Part shown: piece by piece, positions 38,071 to 47,026 of the stretch
Position numbering within the stretch: position 1 is the stretch's first letter
How the letters are laid out: the number at the start of each line of letters is the position of its first letter
Notes under the pieces: generated by a model
The model's database searches: none
What the model saw: the letters and a program-made list of their open reading frames with translations, nothing else
Told to the model about the DNA's origin: nothing
NCBI RefSeq assembly: GCF_018614585.1
Contig: NZ_JAGGOI010000016.1
Span: forward strand, 1-64,000
DNA: 64,000 nt
Reading direction: 5' to 3'
Source of the DNA: Streptomyces sp. ISL-1
GTDB taxonomy: Bacteria > Actinomycetota > Actinomycetes > Streptomycetales > Streptomycetaceae
Program-made: the position numbers and the translations under genes

Positions 38071-39145
38071 ACCTCCGGCTTTGGCGTACGGTCTGCGACG
38101 ACCGGGCCTGTCTCCTTGGCCTCCCCGGCGCGACACCTGGGCCTCCTGCATTGGCCTCCCGGGCGCGATGCCTGAGGGCTGCCTGTCCGGTGCCGCTGCC
38201 CGGCTCGGGCCGAAGGTCCGTCCTCGGGCGCCGGGCGCGGGTGCGGACCAGCAGCAGCGCGCCTCCACCGAGCGCGAGCAGCAGGGCCGCCCCGCCCGCG
38301 ATGTACATCGTCGTGGCGCTGCCGCCGGTCTCCGCGAGGTTCTCCTCCGCGGGAGTCTCACCGGACTGGGCCTGCACGCCCTCGCTCGGCTTGGCGGACG
38401 GCTCCTGTGTGGCGGGGGCACCGGCCTTGGGCGACTCGCACTTCGCCTCGACGAGGGTGACCACGCCGGTCACCTCGGCGACGTTCAGCTTCGCCGGGTT
38501 GACCGAGACCTTGAGCTCCAGCGCGGTGGCGGCGGCCGTACGGGACGTGGTGTGCGTCTTCGACAGATCGAGTGTCACCTCGCCGGTGCCGGGCACCTCG
38601 ACCCGGGTGGTGCCCCCGGTGGAAAGCGTGGTCCTCTTGCCGAGCACCGTCACCGGGCCGAGCACATTCGACTCGGCGACCGGCTGCTTGCCCGCCTCGC
38701 AGACGGCCTTGGACGTGACCTTCTCGACCTCGATCAGGGAGCGCAGCGGCAGCCCCGGCACATGCACCCGTGCGCGCACGAGGTTGGTGTACCCCTCGGC
38801 CCTGTGCTTGTCGACGGTCGCCTTCGCGGTGGCCACGTCCGCGCGCAGCACCTGGAAGGGCCTGCCCTGGTCAACCCCGTCCAACCGCACGCTCAGCGCG
38901 GTCTTCTCGGCACTCGCCGGGGCCTGCACCTCGTTGAGCGTGGCCTTGAGCGGGACGTCGACGGTCTTGTTGAGCAGGGACACATCGAGACCGGTACGGA
39001 GCACGACCGCACTCGCCCGGCCCTCGCCGCCCCCGGTGGCGTGCGCCGGGGCCGCGAGGGCCATGGGGGCGGCGACCAGCGCGGCGGCGGCCGTGACGGC
39101 GGCGCAGCGGCGTGCGACAGGCATGCGGAAGGTGTTGCTGTTCAA
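37769..39145 (-). CDS. SCO1860-type LAETG sortase-anchored surface protein with extended C-terminus
   Basis: A secreted protein: basic start, hydrophobic signal peptide (AAVTAAAALVAAPMALAAPAHA), an extracellular beta-rich region of about 200 residues with two pairs of Cys (AVCEAGK, EAKCESP), a Pro/Glu linker, the sortase signal LAETG (38323-38337) and a membrane helix (YIAGGAALLLALGGGALLLV), followed by Arg residues. A normal sortase substrate would stop within some 15 residues. Here the frame stays open for about 150 more Arg/Pro-rich codons to 37769, running antisense through the last 300 bp of cobC. Either the stop has been lost or a frameshift or sequence error hides it; one of the other frames stops at about the cobC end. 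I use the TTG start 39145; ATG 39124 is an alternative. Confidence 0.7.
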   Translation of the reverse strand: MNSNTFRMPVARRCAAVTAAAALVAAPMALAAPAHATGGGEGRASAVVLRTGLDVSLLNKTVDVPLKATLNEVQAPASAEKTALSVRLDGVDQGRPFQVLRADVATAKATVDKHRAEGYTNLVRARVHVPGLPLRSLIEVEKVTSKAVCEAGKQPVAESNVLGPVTVLGKRTTLSTGGTTRVEVPGTGEVTLDLSKTHTTSRTAAATALELKVSVNPAKLNVAEVTGVVTLVEAKCESPKAGAPATQEPSAKPSEGVQAQSGETPAEENLAETGGSATTMYIAGGAALLLALGGGALLLVRTRARRPRTDLRPEPGSGTGQAALRHRAREANAGGPGVAPGRPRRQARSSQTVRQSRRSSRPPSPAPGRAPAESGWSSPGRVPPAAASRDRDPEKCRRGGQRSPGRAAAPAPRRPAGHVRARTWPRPPPPPVPPRTPLAPPADGPVPSPADGPPARPP

Positions 39146-39452
39146 GGTGGTGGAACCCCCACAAGAGACACGGCGTCGCCTGCCGGCCACGGGGACGCGC
39201 GTGGGCGGCGGCGACCAGGACACCGGAATCTTTACGCACTGAGAGTGAACTGACTGACACCTGACGTGAGTTCACCCCAAAGTGGGGTTTCCGCGCTCAT
39301 ATTCGATTCTTGAGGCACGGCTGTTCCCCTCAGCCACGCTTGTCACGGCGACAGGGTGGTGCGCCGGTCGACCTCGTGGGAGCAGGCGCGGAGTGCTTCA
39401 ACGAAGGTTTTCGGCCATGGGTCACGCTCGGTCAACACGGCGGGGTGTCCCG

Positions 39453-40538
39453 TCAGCCGATCACCCGGCCGTTCAGGATCACTCGCCGCGGCCCCGCCAG
39501 CGTCCTGACGTCAGCCCGCGGATCCTCGTCGTACACCACCAGGTCCGCCGGTGCGCCCTCCTCGAGCACCGGGCGGCCCAGCCACTCACGCGCCCCCCAG
39601 GCCGTCGCGGACAGGGCCCGCAGCGGCGGGATGCCGGCCTTCACCAGCTCGGCCACCTCGGCCGCCACCAGACCGTGCGCCAGCGAGCCGCCCGCGTCCG
39701 TGCCGACGAAAATGGGCACCCCCGCGTCGTACGCCGCGCGCACCGTGTCGTAGCGGCGCCGGTACAGCCGCCGCATATGGGCGGACCAGACAGGGAACTT
39801 GGCCTCGCCGCCGGCCGCGAGGTCCGGAAACGTGGCGATGTTGACCAGCGTCGGCACGATCGCCACCCCCCGCTCCGCGAACAGCGGGATGGTGTCCTCG
39901 GTGAGCCCGGTGGCGTGCTCGATGCAGTCGATGCCCGCCTCGACCAGGTCCCTCAGCGCTGCCTCGGCGAAGCAGTGCGCGGTCACCCGCGCGCCCAGCC
40001 GGTGCGCCTCGGTGATCGCCGCCTCGACCGCGCCGCGCGGCCAGCAGGCGGTCAGGTCCCCGGTATCCCGGTCGATCCAGTCGCCGACGAGCTTGACCCA
40101 GCCGTCGCCGCGCCGGGCCTCCTGGGCGACGTACGCGACAAGGTCGTCGGGCTCGATCTCATGGGCGAAGTTGCGGATGTAGCGGCGGGTGCGCGCGATG
40201 TGCCGGCCCGCCCGGATGATCTTCGGCAGGTCAGCCCGGTCGTCGATCCAGCGGGTGTCGGACGGGGACCCCGCATCCCGGATGAGCAGCGTGCCCGCGT
40301 CCCGGTCGGTGAGGGCCTGTTTCTCGCTGGTCGCCTCGTCGACCGCGCCGTGGTGGTCGAGCCCGACGTGGCAGTGCGCGTCGACCAGGCCGGGGAGCGC
40401 CCAGCCCTGGACGGTGACGGCCTCGGCGCGGGGCCGGTCGTAGGTGATCCTGCCGTCCACCACCCACAGTTCGTCCCGCGCCTCCTCGGGCCCGACGAGC
40501 ACCCGCCCCTTCACATGCAGCACCGTGTGATCGCTCAT
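39453..40538 (-). CDS. Metal-dependent amidohydrolase family protein
   Basis: A 361-residue amidohydrolase-superfamily protein (imidazolonepropionase-like subgroup). The metal-binding pair is LPGLVDAHCHVGL near residue 56, with further ligands in LGARVTAHCFAEAA, IEHATGLTEDTIP and the aspartate of IFVGTDAGGSLAHG. A small N- and C-terminal composite beta domain (LHVKGRVLVGPEEARDELWV; VILNGRVIG) is present. It hydrolyses a C-N bond in an unknown cyclic amide or dipeptide. ATG 40538 is chosen; GTG 40547 is in frame 9 bp upstream. Divergent from the ectoine operon across 489 bp. Confidence 0.85.
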   Translation of the reverse strand: MSDHTVLHVKGRVLVGPEEARDELWVVDGRITYDRPRAEAVTVQGWALPGLVDAHCHVGLDHHGAVDEATSEKQALTDRDAGTLLIRDAGSPSDTRWIDDRADLPKIIRAGRHIARTRRYIRNFAHEIEPDDLVAYVAQEARRGDGWVKLVGDWIDRDTGDLTACWPRGAVEAAITEAHRLGARVTAHCFAEAALRDLVEAGIDCIEHATGLTEDTIPLFAERGVAIVPTLVNIATFPDLAAGGEAKFPVWSAHMRRLYRRRYDTVRAAYDAGVPIFVGTDAGGSLAHGLVAAEVAELVKAGIPPLRALSATAWGAREWLGRPVLEEGAPADLVVYDEDPRADVRTLAGPRRVILNGRVIG

Positions 40539-41027
40539 ATCGAGCACTTTACGAGGCGCTGGGTCCCCTCGGCCGAGAGCCCGAAGACACCTGGGGCGGC
40601 GCTCGCCGGGGCGGGCGCGGCGGTGGACCTGGAAGCGGCCCGGCGCGCGGTCACGACGGCCTGATGCCGACGGTGACTGCGACAGTGAACAGCATTTCCC
40701 ATTGCATCAAAGTCTGCGTTAATTAAGAATGCGGGAAGGTGCTTTATTTCAGGCAGCTTCCCACATTCTTCTGCCCCCGTTTCACGATCCTAAACGCCAA
40801 GATTTTCGAGAGGATCGAACGACGTAATTCGGACTGGTCTCGCTGTCGTTACGGATATGTGACCGACTCCACAAGGCGTCCGGTTCATCCCTTATTTACG
40901 GAACAAATCACCACAAACCATCGAGGGTCGCAGTGATCGCCGCGCCCGCGCGATAACACAATGAGGCGCTCGACCCAACCCCTTCCCACAATGCATTTTC
41001 TGAATTAGCTCGGTAAGTTTCCTCGGC
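40539..41027. promoter_or_regulatory. Long AT-richer regulatory interval ahead of ectABCD
   Basis: A 489-bp divergent intergenic region, clearly lower in G+C than its surroundings (e.g. GTTAATTAAGAATGCGGG, TTTATTTACGGAACAAATC on the + strand). It should carry the osmotic-stress promoter(s) of ectA and the amidohydrolase promoter. No gene is supported. It contains the inverted repeat listed separately at 40727-40768. The ectA ATG lacks a clear Shine-Dalgarno sequence. Confidence 0.6.
40727..40768. repeat. Inverted repeat: 16-bp arms, 10-bp AT-rich loop
   Basis: Arms GAATGCGGGAAGGTGC (40727-40742) and GCAGCTTCCCACATTC (40753-40768) match at 14 of 16 positions, with loop TTTATTTCAG. It lies 260 bp before ectA in a region where no gene ends, so it is unlikely to be a terminator of a known gene. 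A regulator-binding site or a small-RNA stem is more likely. Confidence 0.75.
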
Positions 41028-41567
41028 ATGACCGCCGCACAAGAAGACCTTGTACGAGCCAACCCCCCCACAAGCGAATTCCCGGAGATCGACACCCCCC
41101 GAGTGGAGGACGGAGCCGCGATCTGGCGCATTGCCCGCGACTCCGAGGTCCTTGACCTCAACTCCTCGTACAGCTATCTGCTGTGGTGCCGCGACTTCGC
41201 AGCCACCTCGCTGGTGGCGCGCGGCCGTGACGGCGAGCCGATCGCCTTCGTCACCGGCTATGTGCGCCCCGACCGCCCGGAGGCCCTGGTCGTCTGGCAG
41301 GTTGCCGTCGACCACGCGCACCGCGGCCGCAGGCTCGCCGGTGTGCTGCTCGACGCCCTGACCGCCAAGGTCACGGGCGAGCGCGGGGTGCGCGAGGTCG
41401 AGACGACCGTCACCCCCGACAACACCGCGTCCGACCGACTGTTCACGTCGTACGCCAAGCGCAACGGCGCGCCACTTACACGTGAAGTCCTCTTCGACGG
41501 CGGAATGTTCCCCGAGGGAACGCACGAGCCGGAAGTGCTGTACCGCATAGGCCCCCTCTCCGCCTGA
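41028..41567 (+). CDS. ectA: L-2,4-diaminobutyrate N-acetyltransferase EctA
   Basis: A 179-residue GNAT-fold enzyme that acetylates the gamma-amino group of L-2,4-diaminobutyrate with acetyl-CoA, the second step of ectoine synthesis. The pattern DGAAIWRIARDSEVLDLNSS, YSYLLWCRDFAATSLVARGR, and the acetyl-CoA loop VWQVAVDHAHRGRRLAGVLL is characteristic for EctA. TTVTPDNTASDRLFTSYAK near residue 130 completes the signature. First gene of ectABCD. The upstream gap holds the promoter; no Shine-Dalgarno sequence is clear. Confidence 0.95.
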   Translation: MTAAQEDLVRANPPTSEFPEIDTPRVEDGAAIWRIARDSEVLDLNSSYSYLLWCRDFAATSLVARGRDGEPIAFVTGYVRPDRPEALVVWQVAVDHAHRGRRLAGVLLDALTAKVTGERGVREVETTVTPDNTASDRLFTSYAKRNGAPLTREVLFDGGMFPEGTHEPEVLYRIGPLSA

Positions 41568-41589
41568 CCCCCACATCTGGAGACTTGCT

Positions 41590-42858
41590 GTGACCATCAC
41601 CCCGCCCGCCCTGAGTGTCTTCGAGACCCTGGAGTCGGAGGTGCGCAGCTACTGCCGCGGTTGGCCCGCTGTGTTCGACCGCGCGCAGGGCAGCTACCTC
41701 CACGACGAAGACGGCCACACCTACCTCGACTTCTTCGCCGGAGCCGGATCACTCAACTACGGACACAACAACCCGGTGCTGAAACGCGCGCTGATCGACT
41801 ACATCGAGCGCGACGGCATCACCCATGGCCTGGACATGGCCACCACGGCCAAGCGCGCGTTCCTGGAGACGTTCCAGAATGTGATCCTGCGGCCGCGCGA
41901 CCTTCCGTACAAGGTCATGTTCCCGGGCCCGACCGGTACCAACGCGGTCGAGTCGGCGCTCAAGCTGGCCCGCAAGGTGAAGGGGCGCGAGTCCGTCGTC
42001 TCGTTCACCAACGCCTTCCACGGCATGTCGCTCGGCTCGCTCGCCGTCACCGGCAACGCCTTCAAGCGGGCCGGCGCCGGCATCCCGCTGGTGCACGGCA
42101 CACCGATGCCGTTCGACAACTACTTCGAAGGCCAGGTGCCGGACTTCATCTGGTTCGAGCGCCTTCTGGAGGACCAGGGCTCCGGGCTCAACAAGCCGGC
42201 CGCCGTGATCGTCGAGACCGTGCAGGGCGAGGGCGGCATCAATGTGGCCCGCGCCGAGTGGCTGCGCGCGCTCCAGGACCTGTGCCACCGCCAGGACATG
42301 CTGCTGATCGTCGACGACATCCAGATGGGCTGCGGCCGCACCGGCGGCTTCTTCTCCTTCGAGGAGGCCGGCATCACGCCGGACATCGTCACCCTGTCGA
42401 AGTCGATCAGCGGTTACGGGATGCCCATGGCGCTCTGCCTGTTCAAGCCGGAGCTGGACATCTGGGAGCCGGGCGAGCACAACGGCACCTTCCGCGGCAA
42501 CAACCCCGCCTTCGTCACCGCCGCGGCCGCGCTCGACACCTACTGGGCCGACGGCCAGATGGAGAAGCAGACCCTCGCCCGCGGCGAGCAGGTCGAGCAG
42601 ACGCTGCTGGCCATCGCCGGCGAGAGCGGCGAGCCGGGCGTGAGCTTCCGGGGCCGCGGTCTGGTGTGGGGCCTGGAGTTCGAGGACAAGTCGCGCGCCT
42701 CGGCGATCTGCGCCCGCGCCTTCGAGCTGGGGCTGCTCCTTGAGACCTCCGGCCCGCAGAGCGAGGTGGTCAAGCTGCTGCCCGCGCTCACCATCTCCCC
42801 CGAGGAGCTCGACCAGGGCCTGCGCATACTGGCCCGCTCCGTCCGCGAGACGGCCTGA
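41590..42858 (+). CDS. ectB: Diaminobutyrate-2-oxoglutarate transaminase EctB
   Basis: A 422-residue class III PLP aminotransferase making L-2,4-diaminobutyrate from aspartate beta-semialdehyde with glutamate as donor. Diagnostic segments: [80 protein letters not shown], and the PLP lysine in [20 protein letters not shown]. Length matches EctB. It is 22 bp after ectA and is preceded by TGGAG. Confidence 0.96.
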   Translation: MTITPPALSVFETLESEVRSYCRGWPAVFDRAQGSYLHDEDGHTYLDFFAGAGSLNYGHNNPVLKRALIDYIERDGITHGLDMATTAKRAFLETFQNVILRPRDLPYKVMFPGPTGTNAVESALKLARKVKGRESVVSFTNAFHGMSLGSLAVTGNAFKRAGAGIPLVHGTPMPFDNYFEGQVPDFIWFERLLEDQGSGLNKPAAVIVETVQGEGGINVARAEWLRALQDLCHRQDMLLIVDDIQMGCGRTGGFFSFEEAGITPDIVTLSKSISGYGMPMALCLFKPELDIWEPGEHNGTFRGNNPAFVTAAAALDTYWADGQMEKQTLARGEQVEQTLLAIAGESGEPGVSFRGRGLVWGLEFEDKSRASAICARAFELGLLLETSGPQSEVVKLLPALTISPEELDQGLRILARSVRETA

Positions 42859-42917
42859 CACACCCCGTACGCACCCCTGCGGGAACCCCGCGCGAACAGG
42901 AAAGGCGACAAGTCACC

Positions 42918-43316
42918 GTGATTGTCCGATCGTTCAAGGAGATCGAGAACACCGACCGCCATGTGAAGGCGGCGTCCGGCACCTGGGAGAGCAAGCGCAT
43001 CGTGCTCGCCAAGGAGAAGGTCGGCTTCTCCATGCACGAGACCGTGCTGTACGCGGGTACGGAGACGTCGATGTGGTACGCGAACCACATCGAGGCCGTG
43101 CTCTGCGTGGAGGGCGAGGCCGAGCTCACCAACGACGAGACCGGCGAGACGCACTGGATCGAGCCCGGCACGATGTATCTGCTGGACGGACACGAGCGTC
43201 ACACCATGCGTCCCAAGACCGATTTCCGCTGTGTCTGCGTCTTCAACCCGCCCGTCACCGGACGGGAGGACCACGACGAGAACGGCATCTATCCGCTGCT
43301 CACCGAGGAGGGCTGA
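42918..43316 (+). CDS. ectC: Ectoine synthase EctC
   Basis: A 132-residue cupin-like enzyme that cyclises N-gamma-acetyl-diaminobutyrate to ectoine by loss of water. It has the EctC start [20 protein letters not shown], the cupin strands [20 protein letters not shown] with the metal-binding Glu/Tyr/His set, and [23 protein letters not shown] start 42918, AGGAAAGG upstream. The final few residues sit 3 bp before ectD. Confidence 0.96.
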   Translation: MIVRSFKEIENTDRHVKAASGTWESKRIVLAKEKVGFSMHETVLYAGTETSMWYANHIEAVLCVEGEAELTNDETGETHWIEPGTMYLLDGHERHTMRPKTDFRCVCVFNPPVTGREDHDENGIYPLLTEEG

Positions 43317-43319
43317 TCC

Positions 43320-44216
43320 ATGACCACCGCGCCCGTACGCACCGACCTGTACCCGACTCGTGGCGTGAACGAGGTGACGACCCCGCGTGAGGACCCGGTC
43401 CTCTGGTCGGCGCCCGGCGCTCCGGGGCCCATCGTTCCGTCCGAGCTGATGGAGTTCGAGCGCGACGGCTTCCTCACCGTCGACGAGCTGATCTCGCAGG
43501 ACGAGGTCGCGCTCTACCACGCCGAGCTGGACCGGCTGATCGCCGATCCCGCCGTACGGGCCGACGAGCGCTCCATCATCGAGCCGAAGTCCCAGGATGT
43601 GCGCTCGGTCTTCGAGGTGCACAAGCTCAGCGAGATCTTCGCCGCTCTGGTGCGCGACGAGCGGGTGGTGGGCAGAGCCCGGCAGATCCTCGGCTCGGAC
43701 GTGTACATCCACCAGTCCCGTATCAATGTGAAGCCGGGCTTCGGCGCCTCGGGCTTCTACTGGCACTCGGACTTCGAGACCTGGCACGCCGAGGACGGTC
43801 TGCCGAACATGCGCACCGTCTCGGTCTCGATCGCGCTGACCGAGAACCTCGACACGAACGGCGGGCTGATGATCATGCCCGGGTCGCACAAGACGTTCCT
43901 GGGCTGCGCGGGCGAGACGCCGCAGGACAACTACAAGAAGTCGCTGCAGATGCAGGACGCGGGCACGCCCTCGGACGCGGCGCTGACGCGGTTCGCCGAC
44001 CGGCACGGCATCCGGCTGTTCACCGGCAGGGCCGGGTCCGCGACCTGGTTCGACTGCAACTGCATGCACGGCTCCGGGGACAACATCACCCCGTACCCGC
44101 GCAGCAATGTCTTCATCGTCTTCAACAGCGTGGAGAACGCGGCGGTCACGCCCTTCGCCGCGCCGGTGCCCCGGCCGTCGTACATCGGTGCGCGGGACTT
44201 CACTCCGGTGCGCTAG
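43320..44216 (+). CDS. ectD: Ectoine 5-hydroxylase EctD
   Basis: A 298-residue Fe(II)/2-oxoglutarate dioxygenase that converts ectoine to 5-hydroxyectoine. The iron-binding HxD...H set is in GASGFYWHSDFETWHAEDGL (His and Asp) and in FDCNCMHGSGDNITPYPRSN (distal His). The EctD signature stretch that follows the HxD (DGLPNMRTVSVSIALTENLD, NGGLMIMPGSHKTFLGCAGE) is fully present. Last gene of the ectABCD operon, directly followed by a very strong terminator. The strain can therefore make both ectoine and hydroxyectoine. Confidence 0.96.
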   Translation: MTTAPVRTDLYPTRGVNEVTTPREDPVLWSAPGAPGPIVPSELMEFERDGFLTVDELISQDEVALYHAELDRLIADPAVRADERSIIEPKSQDVRSVFEVHKLSEIFAALVRDERVVGRARQILGSDVYIHQSRINVKPGFGASGFYWHSDFETWHAEDGLPNMRTVSVSIALTENLDTNGGLMIMPGSHKTFLGCAGETPQDNYKKSLQMQDAGTPSDAALTRFADRHGIRLFTGRAGSATWFDCNCMHGSGDNITPYPRSNVFIVFNSVENAAVTPFAAPVPRPSYIGARDFTPVR

Positions 44217-44224
44217 GTCGCACG

Positions 44225-44277
44225 GTACGAATGGGCCGGGCGCCTCTCGCGGAGAGGGGCGCCCGGCCCATTCGTAC
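44225..44277. terminator. Strong bidirectional hairpin between ectD and the OYE gene
   Basis: GTACGAATGGGCCGGGCGCC and its inverse complement form a nearly perfect stem of about 24 bp around a GCG loop region (44225-44248 with 44252-44277). It lies 8 bp after the ectD stop and 8 bp before the convergent gene's stop, so it probably terminates both. Confidence 0.88.
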
Positions 44278-44284
44278 AACTGCC

Positions 44285-45352
44285 TTACAGGGTCGGATAG
44301 TCGATGTAGCCCTTGTCGTCACCGCCGAAGAACGAGGCGGTGTCCGGGGTGTTGTACGGACCTTCGGACCTGAGCCTGACGGGCAGGTCCGGGTTGGCCA
44401 GGAACAGCGCGCCGAAGGCGAGGATGTCAGCGGTCCCGTCCTCGATCAGACCCAGTGCCCTGTGGTCGGTCGGCCCCTCGGTCGCCGGATTGAGGATGAA
44501 GGTGCCGCTGAACTGCTTGCGCAGCGCGAGCGTCACGTCCCTGAGCCCCGGGACCATCTCGACGATGTGCAGGTAACCGAGGCCCAGCGGCTCCAGCTCC
44601 TTGACCAGCGCGGGGTAGACCGTCTCCGGGTCGGTCTCGGCGATGTCGTTGTACGGGTTGCCGGGAGAGAGCCGCAGCCCGGTTCGCTCCGCGCCGATCG
44701 CCGCGGCCACGGCCTTCGTCACCTCGACGGCGAAGCGGATGCGGTTCTCGACGGAGCCGCCCCACTCGTCGGTGCGCAGGTTGGTGTTGGGGGCGAGGAA
44801 CTGGTGGATGAGGTAGCCGTTGGCGCCGTGCAGCTCGACGCCGTCGAAGCCGGCCTCGATGGCGTTGCGGGCCGCCTCGGCGAACTCGCCGACGATGGCG
44901 CGTACTTCGTCGCCGGGCAGCTCGCGCGGGGCGACGAAGTCCTTGGGACCCTCATGCGTGTAGAGCTGACCGGCGGCGGCGACGGCGGACGGGGCCACGC
45001 TCAACCGGCCGTCAGCGAAGAGCACCGGGTGGCCGATGCGTCCGGCGTGCATGATCTGGGCGAATATCTTCCCGCCCTTGGCGTGCACGGCGTCGGTGAC
45101 CTTGCGCCAGGCGGCCACCTGCTCGGCGCTGTGCAGGCCCGGGGTGCTCGGGTAGCCGCGGCCGACGACCGAGGGCTGGATGCCCTCAGTGATGATGAGG
45201 CCTGCCGAGGCACGCTGGCCGTAGTACTCGACGGTGGAGTCGGTGACGGTGAGACCCTCCCCGTGCGCCCTGCTACGGGTCATCGGCGCCATGGCGATCC
45301 GGTTGCCCAGCTGTGTGCCGGACAGGTCGATCGGGTCGAATGCGGTGGTCAT
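44285..45352 (-). CDS. Old yellow enzyme family alkene reductase
   Basis: A 355-residue FMN-dependent TIM-barrel ene-reductase. Typical stretches are LGNRIAMAPMTRSRAHGEG, IFAQIMHAGRIGHPVLFADG, GFDGVELHGANGYLIHQFLA (with the catalytic His/Asn pair in the VELHGANGYL region), NLRTDEWGGSVENRIRFAVE and GLRLSPGNPYNDIAETDPET. It reduces activated C=C bonds of enones, maleimides or nitro compounds with NADPH. ATG 45352 with GGGGAG 5 bp upstream. It is divergent from a MarR regulator, and the pair is a classical electrophile-responsive arrangement. Confidence 0.93.
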   Translation of the reverse strand: MTTAFDPIDLSGTQLGNRIAMAPMTRSRAHGEGLTVTDSTVEYYGQRASAGLIITEGIQPSVVGRGYPSTPGLHSAEQVAAWRKVTDAVHAKGGKIFAQIMHAGRIGHPVLFADGRLSVAPSAVAAAGQLYTHEGPKDFVAPRELPGDEVRAIVGEFAEAARNAIEAGFDGVELHGANGYLIHQFLAPNTNLRTDEWGGSVENRIRFAVEVTKAVAAAIGAERTGLRLSPGNPYNDIAETDPETVYPALVKELEPLGLGYLHIVEMVPGLRDVTLALRKQFSGTFILNPATEGPTDHRALGLIEDGTADILAFGALFLANPDLPVRLRSEGPYNTPDTASFFGGDDKGYIDYPTL

Positions 45353-45373
45353 AAATCTCCCCAAGAAATTATG

Positions 45374-45429
45374 TGGTCGGCCAAGCAATCGGGCCGAGAG
45401 CCACTGTAGACCATTAGTTGGCCGACCAA
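45374..45429. promoter_or_regulatory. Probable MarR operator pair in the OYE/MarR divergent promoter
   Basis: TGGTCGGCCAA (45374-45384) and its inverse complement TTGGCCGACCA (45418-45428) lie 33 bp apart in the 136-bp region between two divergent genes. Each half is itself nearly palindromic (TTGGnCnnCCAA type). The OYE start and MarR start flank them, which fits autoregulation plus repression of the reductase, relieved by a ligand. Confidence 0.65.
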
Positions 45430-45488
45430 GGTAATATTTTTAGGGACACTGTCCACCAGACAGTCGCCACACCTCCCGAGGAGGCCCG

Positions 45489-46031
45489 ATGAAGCCCGAG
45501 ACCGCGGCCGACCCCGTCTGTACCGAGCCGCTGCCGAGCTCGGCGCTCGGCGGGCCGGTCAGCCATGCCGTCTCCCGGGTCGCCCGGCTGCACCGCATGG
45601 TGGCGGGCAAGCTGCTCAGGGGAGCCGGCCTCTATCCGGGGCAGGAGTTCGTGATGATGCACCTGTGGGACGCGGGCCCGGTGCGCCAGTCGGAGCTGAT
45701 CAAGGCAGTCGAGCTCGACCCCTCCACCGTGACGAAGATGCTCCAGCGTCTTGAGCAAGCCGGACACGTCCGCCGCTGCCCCGACCCGGGCGACCGTCGC
45801 GCGGTGCTCGTCGAGGCCACGGAGGAGAGCTGCGAACTGCACTCCTCGGTGGAGGAGGCCTGGGCGAATCTGGAGGAGCACACGCTCGCCGGGCTCGACC
45901 CGGACGAGCGCCGGGAGCTGATCCGGCTGCTCGGCAGGGTCGAGGAGAACCTCTGCGTCCAGACCGCGGACTGCCCCCGTCAGCCGGACAGGACGTCGAG
46001 CACCCGGTCCACTTCGGCGGCCGAGTTGTAG
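45489..46031 (+). CDS. MarR family transcriptional regulator
   Basis: A 180-residue winged-helix regulator: GKLLRGAGLYPGQEFVMMHL, then the recognition region QSELIKAVELDPSTVTKMLQ, RLEQAGHVRRCPDPGDRRAV (the wing, with the conserved Asp-Arg-Arg), and a C-terminal dimerisation helix. GAGGAGG precedes ATG 45489. It is expected to repress itself and the divergent OYE gene and to respond to an electrophile or phenolic ligand. The last 52 bp overlap the 3' end of the convergent aminotransferase gene. Confidence 0.92.
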   Translation: MKPETAADPVCTEPLPSSALGGPVSHAVSRVARLHRMVAGKLLRGAGLYPGQEFVMMHLWDAGPVRQSELIKAVELDPSTVTKMLQRLEQAGHVRRCPDPGDRRAVLVEATEESCELHSSVEEAWANLEEHTLAGLDPDERRELIRLLGRVEENLCVQTADCPRQPDRTSSTRSTSAAEL

Positions 46032-47026
46032 AGGTGGAAGGCGGCCCGCAGATTGCCGGCCCGCTCCGAGAGGATGACTCCCGCATCGGCCAGCTCGGGG
46101 ACCCGGTGGCCGAGTTCCGGCACGGCCACGACGGCGGAATCGCCCGGCACCGGCCGATGGCCGAGCTCCATGAGCCCCGCCCGGAACCTGCGGGCGAGCG
46201 CAGTGTCATGCGCGTGCACCGCGTCGATGCCGATCTCCTCCAGCAGCGAGAGCGACTGCTCGGCGCCGTGGTACGAGAGGAAGGCCGGAGGTTCGTCGAA
46301 CCGGCGGGCCGAGTGGGCCAGATCCTCGATCGGCCCGTATGTCGTCTCCCAGAGGTTCTCGGCGGCGAAGGTCCCGGCGTGGATCGGCGCCAGGGACTCC
46401 TGGGCCTGTTCGGTCAGAGTGAGGAACGAGACGCCGCGCGGGCAGAGCAGGAACTTGAAGCCGCCGGTGACGGTGAAGTCCCAGGCGGCCGCGGAAAGCG
46501 GCAGCCAGCCCGCCGACTGGCTGGCGTCGACGAGCGTACGGGCGCCGTGCGCGGCCGCCGCGGCTCGGACGGCCGACAGATCGGCGATCCTGCCGTCGGA
46601 GGACTGCACCGACGAGAACGCCACCAGCGAGGTACCCGGGCGCACCGCGTCGGCCAGGCCCTCCAGCGGCGCGTACCGCAGTTTGAGGTCCCCGCGCACC
46701 ACGAAGGGGGTGATGACCGAGGCGTACTCCCCCTCCGGGAAGAGGACTTCCGCGCCGGGTGGCAACGAGGTCGCGATCAGCCCGACGTGCACCGAGACGG
46801 AACCGCCGACGGCCACGCGCCCCGCTTCCACGCCGGTCAGCCGCGCGAAGGACTGCCGGGCGGCCGTCACCGCCGAGAAGTCACCGGCCCCGGCGGGCCG
46901 CCCGGCCGCGAGCTCGTCCGCCAACAGCTTCACGGCCGCGACGGTCCGGCGGGGCAGCAGCCCGCAGCTGGAGGTGTTCAGATACGTCATCTGCGGCGCG
47001 AACTCGGCGCCGCCCAGGGTCTCCAT
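45980..47026 (-). CDS. Class V aminotransferase-fold PLP-dependent enzyme
   Basis: A 348-residue PLP enzyme of the class V (cysteine desulfurase/isopenicillin epimerase-like) fold: YLNTSSCGLLPRRTVAAVKL, LFPEGEYASVITPFVVRGDL, ARTLVDASQSAGWLPLSAAA with the PLP-binding Asp, and FTVTGGFKFLLCPRGVSFLT with the Schiff-base Lys. Its exact substrate is unknown. ATG 47026 is selected (GGGTGATCCC upstream); ATG 47050 is in frame 24 bp further up. It overlaps the convergent marR gene end by 52 bp. Confidence 0.83.
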   Translation of the reverse strand: METLGGAEFAPQMTYLNTSSCGLLPRRTVAAVKLLADELAAGRPAGAGDFSAVTAARQSFARLTGVEAGRVAVGGSVSVHVGLIATSLPPGAEVLFPEGEYASVITPFVVRGDLKLRYAPLEGLADAVRPGTSLVAFSSVQSSDGRIADLSAVRAAAAAHGARTLVDASQSAGWLPLSAAAWDFTVTGGFKFLLCPRGVSFLTLTEQAQESLAPIHAGTFAAENLWETTYGPIEDLAHSARRFDEPPAFLSYHGAEQSLSLLEEIGIDAVHAHDTALARRFRAGLMELGHRPVPGDSAVVAVPELGHRVPELADAGVILSERAGNLRAAFHLYNSAAEVDRVLDVLSG

